Below are positions 1 through 5,126 of a stretch of DNA of 21,672 bases, in pieces (position 1 is the stretch's first letter; the number at the start of each line of letters is the position of its first letter). The DNA comes from Bacteroidota bacterium. Its GTDB lineage: Bacteria; Bacteroidota; Bacteroidia; Chitinophagales; Chitinophagaceae. Location of the stretch: the NCBI GenBank assembly GCA_028876035.1, contig JAGWTK010000017.1:1-21672 (forward strand). The letters are read 5' to 3'. The notes beneath the pieces are model-generated. The model was not told the DNA's origin. It saw only the letters and a program-made list of their open reading frames with translations, and ran no database searches. The translations under genes and the position numbers were made by a program.

Positions 1-124
1 AGGACTGGGCCACTACTTTTACGGCCTGCGATTGCTTGTGAATCCATTTGCACTGGGAGGGGGTGAGTGCCACCCGGTTATCGGCCGGCGTTTTTCCCTC
101 CCTGATAAGTCCGATCGTTAGCAT
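1..124 (-). CDS. Alanine dehydrogenase/PNT N-terminal domain protein (partial, 5' part)
   Basis: Only the first 41 codons lie in the window; the gene continues past the left edge. The start is the ATG at 124. The N-terminus IGLIREGKTPADNRVALTP matches the AlaDh/PNT N-terminal signature (IG..RE.K...E.RVALTP) of alanine dehydrogenase, transhydrogenase alpha subunit and the NAD-dependent saccharopine dehydrogenases. In Bacteroidota, short proteins starting like this are often annotated as alanine dehydrogenase-like or lysine-forming saccharopine dehydrogenase; the fragment cannot separate these. The family catalyses NAD(P)-linked oxidative deamination or reductive condensation of amino acids in the cytoplasm. 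It diverges from the tRNA-Leu unit. A TATCTTG box at 143-150 on the minus strand, 18 bases before the ATG, is a possible imperfect -7 element. Confidence 0.75.
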   Translation of the reverse strand, partial: MLTIGLIREGKTPADNRVALTPSQCKWIHKQSQAVKVVAQS

Positions 125-181
125 GCACCGTTGGGATTTTGGGCAAGATACCATTTACCCGCCGTGTTTTATCTTTGCAAG

Positions 182-268
182 ATGGTGATAGTCATCAAAC
201 CATACCTGGCCCGCGCCTGGCGCCTCTTCAAACGGCTATTCGTCCGCAAAAAGGATTGCTGCCAATAG
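182..268 (+). CDS. Candidate 28-residue basic peptide
   Basis: I do not recognise this ORF. It reads ATG at 182 to TAG at 266-268 and encodes a short peptide with a hydrophobic start (MVIVIKPYL) and a strongly basic, aromatic second half (RAWRLFKRLFVRKK) ending in two cysteines. A perfect Bacteroidota -7 box (TATCTTTG) lies at 170-177, only four bases before the ATG. A hairpin follows directly: CCAAT/ATTGG outer stem and AGGC/GCCT inner stem, 262-287, then TTT, so the stop codon sits in the hairpin arm. Against it: no -33 TTG at the usual spacing, no homology that I can name, and the region could equally be a small non-coding RNA or the divergent promoter region of the two flanking units. Confidence 0.25.
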   Translation: MVIVIKPYLARAWRLFKRLFVRKKDCCQ

Positions 269-287
269 GCAAAAAAGCCTTGATTGG

Positions 288-319
288 TTTGGACAGGAAC
301 CCGGCATTCTGTAATATTG
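288..319 (+). promoter_or_regulatory. Bacteroidota-type promoter of tRNA-Leu
   Basis: TTTG at 288-291 (-33 box) is followed after 20 bases by TAATATTG at 312-319, one mismatch from the TAnnTTTG -7 consensus. The expected transcript start is near 325, a few bases before the mature tRNA 5' end at 331. Spacing, box sequences and position all fit the housekeeping sigma factor of Bacteroidota. Confidence 0.7.
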
Positions 320-330
320 CAGCCCGGTTG

Positions 331-414
331 GCCCATGTGGCGGAATTGGTAGACGCAGCAGACTCAAAATCTGCCATTCGCAAGGATGTGAAGGTTCGAT
401 TCCTTTCGTGGGCA
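331..414 (+). tRNA. tRNA-Leu (anticodon CAA)
   Basis: Class II tRNA of 84 nt. Acceptor stem GCCCATG (331-337) pairs with CGTGGGC (407-413), with one T-G pair; the discriminator is A414. The anticodon stem GCAGA/TCTGC (358-362/370-374) encloses the loop CTCAAAA with anticodon CAA at 365-367, which reads UUG. A long variable arm with a CATT/GATG stem follows, then the T arm GAAGG-TTCGATT-CCTTT. The 3' CCA is not encoded (CCC follows the discriminator), so CCA must be added by nucleotidyltransferase. The D arm contains the usual GG before AGAC. It has its own promoter and terminator and is a single-gene unit. Confidence 0.97.
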
Positions 415-421
415 CCCAGCA

Positions 422-452
422 GGCAGACAGTAATGTTTGCCTTTTTGTTTTT
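422..452 (+). terminator. Rho-independent terminator of tRNA-Leu
   Basis: GGCAGAC (422... 423-428 core) pairs with GTTTGCC (435-441) over 7 bp with one G-T pair and a 6-nt loop, followed by TTTTTGTTTTT. It starts eight bases after the mature tRNA 3' end. Confidence 0.85.
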
Positions 453-492
453 AGCCGTTGGCCATTAGCTATTTGCCATTAGCTGGTTGCCA
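451..492 (+). repeat. Heptamer array (TTAGCnn / TTnGCCA), six units
   Basis: Six 7-bp units in exact register form three 14-bp pairs, each TTAGC followed by TTGCCA-like half: units TTAGCCG, TTGGCCA, TTAGCTA, TTTGCCA, TTAGCTG, GTTGCCA. The array is bracketed by the inverted pair CTTTTTGTT (441-449) and AACAAAAAG (492-500). It begins in the T-tract of the tRNA-Leu terminator and overlaps the stop codon of the candidate ORF at 465-575. A related array lies at 10128-10162. Confidence 0.85.
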
Positions 493-575
493 ACAAAAAG
501 CCTTTCGTAGCGTTGCCGGTCTTGTGCATTGTAAAGCAGTTTATTTAGTAGGGCAACATTTGTAGTGATTTCCAT
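465..575 (-). CDS. Candidate 36-residue protein between two repeat arrays
   Basis: Not recognised. The ORF starts at ATG 575, directly beside the octamer array 569-608, and ends at TAA 465-467 inside the heptamer array 451-492. The internal part (about residues 3-28, e.g. NVALLNKLLYNAQDRQRYERL) has the composition of an amphipathic helix and balanced codon use, unlike the low-complexity repeats around it. The last residues (GNQLMANS) are encoded by the array, so the natural C-terminus may have been replaced. The same frame is open upstream to a TAA about 75 bases before the ATG but that part is array sequence. It may be a genuine small protein, the remnant of a longer gene, or chance. No convincing promoter is visible. 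Confidence 0.3.
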   Translation of the reverse strand: MEITTNVALLNKLLYNAQDRQRYERLFVGNQLMANS

Positions 576-608
576 CCAAAAATCGACAAATCCAGCTATC
601 CAAATATT
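569..608. repeat. Octamer array (nnnnnATC), five units
   Basis: ATC recurs at exactly 8-base steps (574, 582, 590, 598, then ATT at 606): units TTTCCATC, CAAAAATC, GACAAATC, CAGCTATC, CAAATATT. Same family as arrays at 709-740, 2584-2615, 2888-2927, 11131-11170 and 20124-20170. The 100 bp to the next array (609-708) are a more GC-rich spacer without a convincing gene. Confidence 0.85.
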
Positions 609-708
609 TTGCTGAAGCCAGCTTTAGTACTCCGGTCATCATCGTTGCGACGCTCCGTTCGACCGCAGCACTACCTGCATCGAACACTTCAACCCGAACC
701 TAAGTGAT

Positions 709-740
709 CTAAAATCAAGAAATCTATAAATCAAAAAAGC
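709..740. repeat. Octamer array next to the IS30 left end, four units
   Basis: Units CTAAAATC, AAGAAATC, TATAAATC and AAAAAAGC in exact 8-base register. The array ends three bases before the left inverted repeat of the IS30 element, so the IS entered at the edge of an AT-rich repeat array between this array and the end of the PhnA-like gene. Confidence 0.85.
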
Positions 741-745
741 TGTGT

Positions 746-1756
746 TCAACTCAAAAGTGCAACACTACCTTTTTGTTTTAAAAATACTTCATTAGCTGTC
801 AGATAACCAAATTTTCGGATTGGCCGGTTGTTGATTTCCTTTTCGACTCGTTTTATTTCTGCCGTTGAGATGTTATTAAAATCGGTTTGTTTGGGGAAGA
901 ACATTCTGATGACTCCATTTCTATTTTCAATTGTTCCTTTGTCTTGAGAGGTATACGGTCTGGTAAAGTAGGTCTTGGCACGTAACTTTTTGCCTACTTT
1001 TTCATGGTACCAAAAAGCAATATCATTGTCGAAGGTTATTGTCTTTATTGGAGGCATAGTCTTCATCCTGTCTATTAATATTCTTGCCACTTTTCTGGGT
1101 TCTTTTCGCCGAAGCTTGTTGATAGTAGTTTTTAATGTTTTTCGGTCTATGGTGACTAGTAAAGCCGATTTGTGTCCCTTACCCATTATAAAGTCAGCTT
1201 CAATATCTCCATATCTCCGTCGTTTGGCTACTATTGCCGGTCTGGCTTCAATCGATATTCTGTTAGGGATCAAGCCACGCGAGTCTTTATAGTTGCCCCT
1301 TTTTTGTCTTCTTCTGCCATGTCGCAGGCTTTTATGCAAACTTTTGTAGTCGCTGTTTTCTCGCTTGTTTGTATGCTTACAATACCAGACAAATTTATAG
1401 ATAGTCTCATGGCTAACCCCGTTGACCCCATCTTTTCGCCATTTAGCTGCCACCAGTTCCGGACTATAACGACTAACCGTCATCATTTCTTTGGCCTCCA
1501 TTTTCAACTCAGCAGTGAACTTTAGTTGTTTTGTCTTGGCCCGGTGCCGCAGCTTTGCTTTGAGGTCAGCCCTGGTTGCAACATATAGGCTACAGCCAAT
1601 GCCCTTTCTCAGCGCATTTCTTCTAAGTTCACGGCTAATCGTGCTTTTATGTACACCTATCAACTCAGCAATCGCTGTACAGCTACTGCCATTGTCACGT
1701 AGCGCCTCAATCTTGTACCTTTGCTCCAGGGTGAGCTGATTATACTTCTTTGTCAT
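746..1756 (-). CDS. IS30-family transposase
   Basis: A 336-residue DDE transposase that cuts and joins the ends of its own IS element. The N-terminus has the IS30 helix-turn-helix (QLTLEQRYKIEALRD then AIAELIGVHKSTISREL, about residues 7-45). The catalytic core shows IEADFIMGKG (Asp188), TFDND (Asp243) and GTIENRNG (Glu277); the 33 residues between the second Asp and the Glu are the typical IS30 spacing. In this copy the usual WEGD is replaced by IEAD. The ATG at 1756 is chosen; the frame stays open to a GTG at 1831, but that start would lie in the loop of the stem-loop and adds arginine-rich sequence with no family match. The last residues (VALLS) are encoded by the left inverted repeat. Nothing is truncated, so the IS may be active. 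Confidence 0.95.
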   Translation of the reverse strand: MTKKYNQLTLEQRYKIEALRDNGSSCTAIAELIGVHKSTISRELRRNALRKGIGCSLYVATRADLKAKLRHRAKTKQLKFTAELKMEAKEMMTVSRYSPELVAAKWRKDGVNGVSHETIYKFVWYCKHTNKRENSDYKSLHKSLRHGRRRQKRGNYKDSRGLIPNRISIEARPAIVAKRRRYGDIEADFIMGKGHKSALLVTIDRKTLKTTINKLRRKEPRKVARILIDRMKTMPPIKTITFDNDIAFWYHEKVGKKLRAKTYFTRPYTSQDKGTIENRNGVIRMFFPKQTDFNNISTAEIKRVEKEINNRPIRKFGYLTANEVFLKQKGSVALLS

Positions 1757-1766
1757 GTGGTAATAA

Positions 1767-1774
1767 CAAAGGTA
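1767..1774 (-). promoter_or_regulatory. Internal -7 box of the transposase promoter
   Basis: Read on the minus strand this is TACCTTTG, a perfect TAnnTTTG box, ten bases before the transposase ATG. The implied transcript has almost no leader. A -33 TTG is not evident; that position falls in the stem-loop arm. Confidence 0.5.
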
Positions 1775-1785
1775 GATTCTCGGCT

Positions 1786-1849
1786 CTTCCCGTTCGGGGC
1801 TCGTTTCGCTTCGGCTACGCCTTCGCTTCACTACGCCCCGAACGGGAAG
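1786..1849. other. 15-bp perfect stem-loop upstream of the transposase
   Basis: CTTCCCGTTCGGGGC (1786-1800) and GCCCCGAACGGGAAG (1835-1849) are perfect inverted copies with a 34-nt loop. Each arm also contains its own small palindrome (CCCG-AA-CGGG), so two small hairpins or a cruciform are alternatives. It lies between the right inverted repeat and the transposase -7 box, where it would block transcription entering from the PhnA-like gene 18 bases outside the IS. Confidence 0.85.
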
Positions 1850-1894
1850 CCATCCTGTTGCACTTATAAGTTGAACTTAGGTTTTCACATTATC

Positions 1895-2452
1895 TCAGTT
1901 CTTCTTCACATACTTACACAATATCACAATCGTTTGCTCATTGATCTTGCCTTCAATCTGTTCCGTGTTGTCGGGTACCAGCCGGATTTTTTTTACGACG
2001 GTTCCTTTCGCCGCGCTGAAACTGGTGCCTTTCACGTTAAGCGCTTGCGTGAGTACTACGGTATCGCCGTTTTCCAATGTGTTTCCAAATGCGTCTTTAT
2101 GGGTATCGGCTTTTTCAAAAGCGCTCAATGCCCACTGCTGGGTTTTCTCATCCAGTTCGACAGATTCCAATACCGCAGCAGCCCAGTCTTCCGTATTGAT
2201 TGAATAAAGCAGTCGGTAGCTCAAAGCTTGCACCGCCGGTTCGGGATTCCAGATACTGCCTTCGAGACAACGCCAGTAGTTCTTATCCGTGTTTTGATTG
2301 ATCTGTGTGAGGCATTCACTGCAGATGGCCACCTGGTCAGTAAGCGCATGGCCTTCAGCCGGACTAACAACATAGGTTTCGGTGGCGGGCTGGCTGCTGC
2401 AGAGTTCGCATGTTCCCTGGCAGCGTTCGGTGAGTTGGGTGGAGATGGGCAT
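1895..2452 (-). CDS. PhnA-like zinc-ribbon protein
   Basis: A 185-residue cytoplasmic protein of the PhnA/alkylphosphonate-operon family, whose biochemical role is not firmly established despite the name. The N-terminal half has a zinc ribbon with CELC (Cys15, Cys18) and CSEC (Cys44, Cys47). The C-terminal PhnA domain (about 118-184) shows DAFGNTLENGDTVVLTQ, the LNVKG strand and KGTVVKKIRLV, all characteristic. The start at ATG 2452 places the zinc ribbon at the usual distance; the open frame upstream to 2539 encodes heptamer repeats and is not part of the protein. The IS30 right end lies 18 bases after the stop, so the gene itself is intact but its original 3' flank was interrupted. A weak TACATTCG box about 20 bases before the ATG may be the promoter. 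Confidence 0.85.
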   Translation of the reverse strand: MPISTQLTERCQGTCELCSSQPATETYVVSPAEGHALTDQVAICSECLTQINQNTDKNYWRCLEGSIWNPEPAVQALSYRLLYSINTEDWAAAVLESVELDEKTQQWALSAFEKADTHKDAFGNTLENGDTVVLTQALNVKGTSFSAAKGTVVKKIRLVPDNTEQIEGKINEQTIVILCKYVKKN

Positions 2453-2483
2453 GGTGGTTATAAATGTGCGCGAATGTAGGGAT

Positions 2484-2539
2484 AGTATTTGGTATCTGGT
2501 ATCAGGTATTTGGTACAGAGTACAAAGTACCAAGTACAA
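2484..2539. repeat. Heptamer array (RGTAnnn), eight units
   Basis: Eight consecutive 7-bp units without a gap: AGTATTT, GGTATCT, GGTATCA, GGTATTT, GGTACAG, AGTACAA, AGTACCA, AGTACAA. The consensus drifts from GGTAT to AGTAC along the array. It lies 31 bases upstream of the PhnA-like ATG and runs into the first copy of the 120-bp repeat. Confidence 0.9.
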
Positions 2540-2958
2540 AGATAGTCCCGAGGTCTGTCGGATCGTTGCGCTGCATGCAAATCCGGCAATCTAAAAATCA
2601 AGCAATCAAAAAATGTATTGAGTGGGGGCCACGCGGTTCAGACGATCCAATATCTTACATCTTGAATAGTACCAAGTACAAAGTACAAAGACAGTCCCGA
2701 AGTGTGTAGGATCGTTGCGCTGCATGCAAATCCGGCAATATAAAAATCAAGCAATCAAAAAATGTATTGAGCGGGGGCCACGCGGTTCAGACGATCTTTA
2801 AGACGCACCGTCCCCTGAGGAAGACAGTGCTGGGAAGGAAATACAAAGTGTCAGGACGGTCCCGAATGGTTTAGCGTCGCATCAGTGGATAAATCCAAAA
2901 ATCAAAAAATCCAGCAATAAAAAAATGTATTGTGTCCGACCACCGGGTTAAGACGATC
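2528..2958. repeat. Three direct copies of a ~120-bp intergenic repeat
   Basis: Copy A 2528-2647 (120 bp) and copy B 2670-2796 (127 bp, with one extra TACAAAG heptamer) are almost identical; copy C, about 2842-2958, is clearly related but diverged. Each copy has the same order: AGTACAA heptamers, AGTCCCGA, a GC-rich block with GGATCGTTGCGCTGCATGC (missing in C), an octamer array (e.g. TAAAAATC, AAGCAATC, AAAAAATG), TGTATTG, a GC-rich block GGGGGCCACGCGG and the end GTTCAGACGATC. Copies A and C are followed by ATATCTTACATC heptamers. No ORF of coding character was found in this 540-bp gene-free stretch (2453-2992). Confidence 0.9.
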
Positions 2959-2965
2959 TAATACC

Positions 2966-2994
2966 TTATATCAAAATATCTTACATCTTACATC
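2966..2994. repeat. Heptamer array (TTACATC) at the amidohydrolase stop
   Basis: Units TTATATC, AAAATATC (one base longer), TTACATC, TTACATC. The TGA stop of the amidohydrolase (2993-2995) overlaps the last unit. The same module follows copy A (about 2649-2663) and ends the DinB gene at 20178-20198. Confidence 0.8.
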
Positions 2995-4630
2995 AATTCG
3001 TCTGGTTCTTCTCCAAGGTAGGATACTTAATCCCCAACTGCTCCAGGTAAGTTTTGTATTTCGAAGGATCGTAATAAAATGGTTTCATCTTCTCCCGGTA
3101 TTTCTCCATGGTTTCTTTATTGAGATAAGTAGGGGGTGGATCCTGTGCACCGAGGAAGGGTATGTAGTGCGTGTCTTTGGTCTGTACATTGTTGAAATAG
3201 TCCTTCGCGCCGGCGAGTACGGAGGGATTCGTGAAAAGGTCTACCAATGTCATGGCTGTGGCCTTGGCGCCGGCCAGACTGCCCTTGTGCGCGATGGGAG
3301 TAGCCATGGCAATCGCATCTCCCCAGTGATGGCCCTTGGTGCCGGGTATGTTCGCGGGATACCAGAGGACGATGGTGGGTACATTCCAGGAAATATCGGC
3401 GATATCATCGGAGCCACCACCCATGGAAAACGGCACTGAGCCTTTGATCGTATCGATGGTCGTTCGAAGTCCGTCGATGGGTTTTCCGTTGAAATCCTTT
3501 TTTGGCGCATCGAGCAGTTTTTGCACCGCCCGGGCCAGTTGGTTATCGGCATCGGTCCACTGCGGCATCCCCACTGCTTTTATGTTTTTGTACATCGCTT
3601 CCGCCAGTGATTTGTTGAAGTGTCCCGGCCAGGCTGTTCCTAAAATTTGATAGTTCATTTTGGTGTCCGTCATCATGGCAGCGCCATTGGCGATTTTGAT
3701 GCCGGCATCGTACATACTTTTGATGTCTTCGTATGTCCTTTCCCGAAAGTAATACCATACTGATGCGTTGGAAGGAACGACATTGGGCTGATCGCCGCCT
3801 TCCGTTATAACGTAGTGACTTCTTTGTGTTGGTTTGAGGTGTTCGCGTTTGAAGTTCCACCCGATGTCCATCAGTTCTACCGCATCGAGCGCACTCTTTG
3901 CACGCCAGGGTGCTCCCGCGGCATGTGCGGCATCTCCCAGGAATGAAAACTTGACGGATACCATCCCGTTACCGCCATTGTCGCCATAGTTGCTGGCAAA
4001 ATCGCTGCTAACATGTGTAAAGATGCAGGCATCAATGTTTTTGAAATACCCATCGCGGATATACCAGGCCTTGCTACCCAGCAGTTCTTCCGCAACGCCC
4101 GGCCAGATGACAAGGGTGCCACTGATCTTATTTTTTTGCATCAGCTCTTTCATCGCGAGGGCGGCGTAAATAATTACGGCTTGTCCGGAGTTATGTCCTT
4201 CCCCATGACCCGGTGCACCTTCAACAATGGGATCTTTATAAGCAACACCTGGCTTTTGCGATGCTTTGGGAATACAATCGATGTCACTTCCCAGTGCAAT
4301 GACCGGACTGCCACTGCCCCAGGTGGCAAACCAGGCTGTTGGGATGTTCGCTATGTTCTTTTGAATCGTGAAGCCATTTTTCGACAACACATTCGTGAGG
4401 TATTCGGATGTCATCTGCTCCTGGAAACCCAGCTCACCGTAGCTGAAGATCATGTCTACCATTTCCTGCACTTGTTTTTCCTTGCCGGCAACGATGGCCA
4501 GCGCCTGTTGTTTGAGGGAAGCCGTGAAATTGCTGTCGTAGGTAACTTTTTGAGAATGTACGCCGATGCTTGCACAGCATGCGACAATGAACAGGCATAC
4601 TGAGCTTGCCAGTGAAGTGAATTTTCTCAT
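2993..4630 (-). CDS. Secreted M20D-family amidohydrolase (AbgB-like)
   Basis: A 545-residue metal-dependent amidase/carboxypeptidase of the p-aminobenzoyl-glutamate hydrolase B branch; it should hydrolyse N-acyl amino acid or small peptide amide bonds outside the cytoplasm. The N-terminus (MRKFTSLASSVCLFIVACC) is a signal peptide, possibly a lipoprotein signal with IVAC as lipobox. Metal-site motifs: GHGEGHN (141-147; Glu144, His146), GVAEELLG (Glu181-Glu182), FTHVSS (His206) and GHHWGD (434-435). The usual AbgB motif is GHGCGHN, so Glu144 replaces the ligand cysteine. The lid domain contains GDAAHAAGAPW. ATG 4630 is preferred over earlier starts because it begins the signal peptide. It is probably a single-gene unit; the repeat array begins exactly at its stop codon. 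Confidence 0.9.
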   Translation of the reverse strand: MRKFTSLASSVCLFIVACCASIGVHSQKVTYDSNFTASLKQQALAIVAGKEKQVQEMVDMIFSYGELGFQEQMTSEYLTNVLSKNGFTIQKNIANIPTAWFATWGSGSPVIALGSDIDCIPKASQKPGVAYKDPIVEGAPGHGEGHNSGQAVIIYAALAMKELMQKNKISGTLVIWPGVAEELLGSKAWYIRDGYFKNIDACIFTHVSSDFASNYGDNGGNGMVSVKFSFLGDAAHAAGAPWRAKSALDAVELMDIGWNFKREHLKPTQRSHYVITEGGDQPNVVPSNASVWYYFRERTYEDIKSMYDAGIKIANGAAMMTDTKMNYQILGTAWPGHFNKSLAEAMYKNIKAVGMPQWTDADNQLARAVQKLLDAPKKDFNGKPIDGLRTTIDTIKGSVPFSMGGGSDDIADISWNVPTIVLWYPANIPGTKGHHWGDAIAMATPIAHKGSLAGAKATAMTLVDLFTNPSVLAGAKDYFNNVQTKDTHYIPFLGAQDPPPTYLNKETMEKYREKMKPFYYDPSKYKTYLEQLGIKYPTLEKNQTN

Positions 4631-4684
4631 GTTTGAAGTTGTTAGGGTTAACAGGCAGGCCGTCGCCATCCGCACTTGTATTGG

Positions 4685-4718
4685 AAAATACAACAATTGC
4701 CGGAATATTTCCTGGCAA
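4685..4718 (-). terminator. Rho-independent terminator of the VOC gene
   Basis: Read on the minus strand, TTGCC-A-GGAA pairs with TTCC-GGCAA (4714-4718, 4709-4712 with 4702-4705, 4697-4701; one bulged base, 3-nt loop) and is followed by the T-rich TTGTTGTATTTT. It starts 19 bases after the stop of the VOC gene. A second small hairpin (TTGTATT/AATACAA, 4676-4693) overlaps its T-rich tail. Confidence 0.75.
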
Positions 4719-4737
4719 CGGCAAATAGCAGGAATGT

Positions 4738-5103
4738 TTACTGGTTAAAAGATCCAAAATGCCAGAGGATACCCGATGGATCATGAAGGAAGCATTCGGT
4801 GCCCCAATCGGCCTTGCGCGGGGCAACCAGTCGTACTGCAGGGTATTTCTCAGGTAGACGGAGTGACTGCAGCTCCCGCCAGCAGGTTTCTGTATCGTTT
4901 ACCTCAACAAATACCTGCGTATTGTCGATCCAGTCTTTAATGGCCGCATCCTGCAGGTAGAATGCAATCTGCTCTTTCCTGAATACAGAAAATCCCGGGG
5001 ACAGTAGTTTTTCCTCAAAACCCAGATCGCGGTAGAAACTCCTCGAAACGGCAAAATCATTCGAACCCAGAAATGGCCTGATGGAGCGTGGCGTAAACGG
5101 CAT
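4738..5103 (-). CDS. VOC-family (glyoxalase/bleomycin-resistance fold) protein
   Basis: A 121-residue single vicinal-oxygen-chelate domain protein, the usual length for one domain with two babbabb modules. It begins IRPFLGSNDFAVSRSFYRDLGFEEK, the standard first module; the second starts at about residue 62 (TQVFVEVNDTETCWREL) and ends GTECFLHDPSGILWHFGSF, with FLHDPSGILW as the family signature. Members are cytoplasmic and act as glyoxalases, dioxygenases or drug-binding proteins; substrate cannot be told from sequence. It lies 23 bases after the PQQ-propeller gene on the same strand and is probably co-transcribed with it, with a clear terminator after it. Confidence 0.85.
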   Translation of the reverse strand: MPFTPRSIRPFLGSNDFAVSRSFYRDLGFEEKLLSPGFSVFRKEQIAFYLQDAAIKDWIDNTQVFVEVNDTETCWRELQSLRLPEKYPAVRLVAPRKADWGTECFLHDPSGILWHFGSFNQ

Positions 5104-5126
5104 AATAATAATTTCAGTACCTGAAT

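Larger units (their letters stand above)
744..1876 (-). mobile_element. IS30-family insertion sequence, apparently complete
   Basis: The element is bounded by imperfect inverted repeats: left 744-764 starts GTTCAACT and ends AAGTGCAACA; the right end (1856-1876), read on the minus strand, has the same two blocks, with two mismatches in the three bases between them. It carries one intact DDE transposase gene on the minus strand whose stop codon lies inside the left repeat. A strong stem-loop (1786-1849) sits between the right repeat and the transposase start. No clear target duplication is seen beside the repeats (TGT on the left, TTA on the right), so the exact ends could differ by a few bases. 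Size (about 1.13 kb), single ORF and the repeat architecture fit IS30-family elements such as IS4351 of Bacteroidota. Confidence 0.9.

Noticed and set aside
139..468. 109-codon plus-strand ORF
   Set aside because: It runs through the tRNA-Leu, its terminator and part of the heptamer array, and has no protein-like composition.
975..1739. Several plus-strand ORFs of 82-117 codons
   Set aside because: They are antisense to the intact IS30 transposase, whose motifs are unambiguous.
740..1880. Target-site duplication of the IS30 element
   Set aside because: Bases outside the two inverted repeats (TGT and TTA) do not match, nor do those at slightly shifted ends.
2453..2539. N-terminal extension of the PhnA-like ORF
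   Set aside because: The 29 extra codons are translated heptamer repeats; the family N-terminus begins at 2452.
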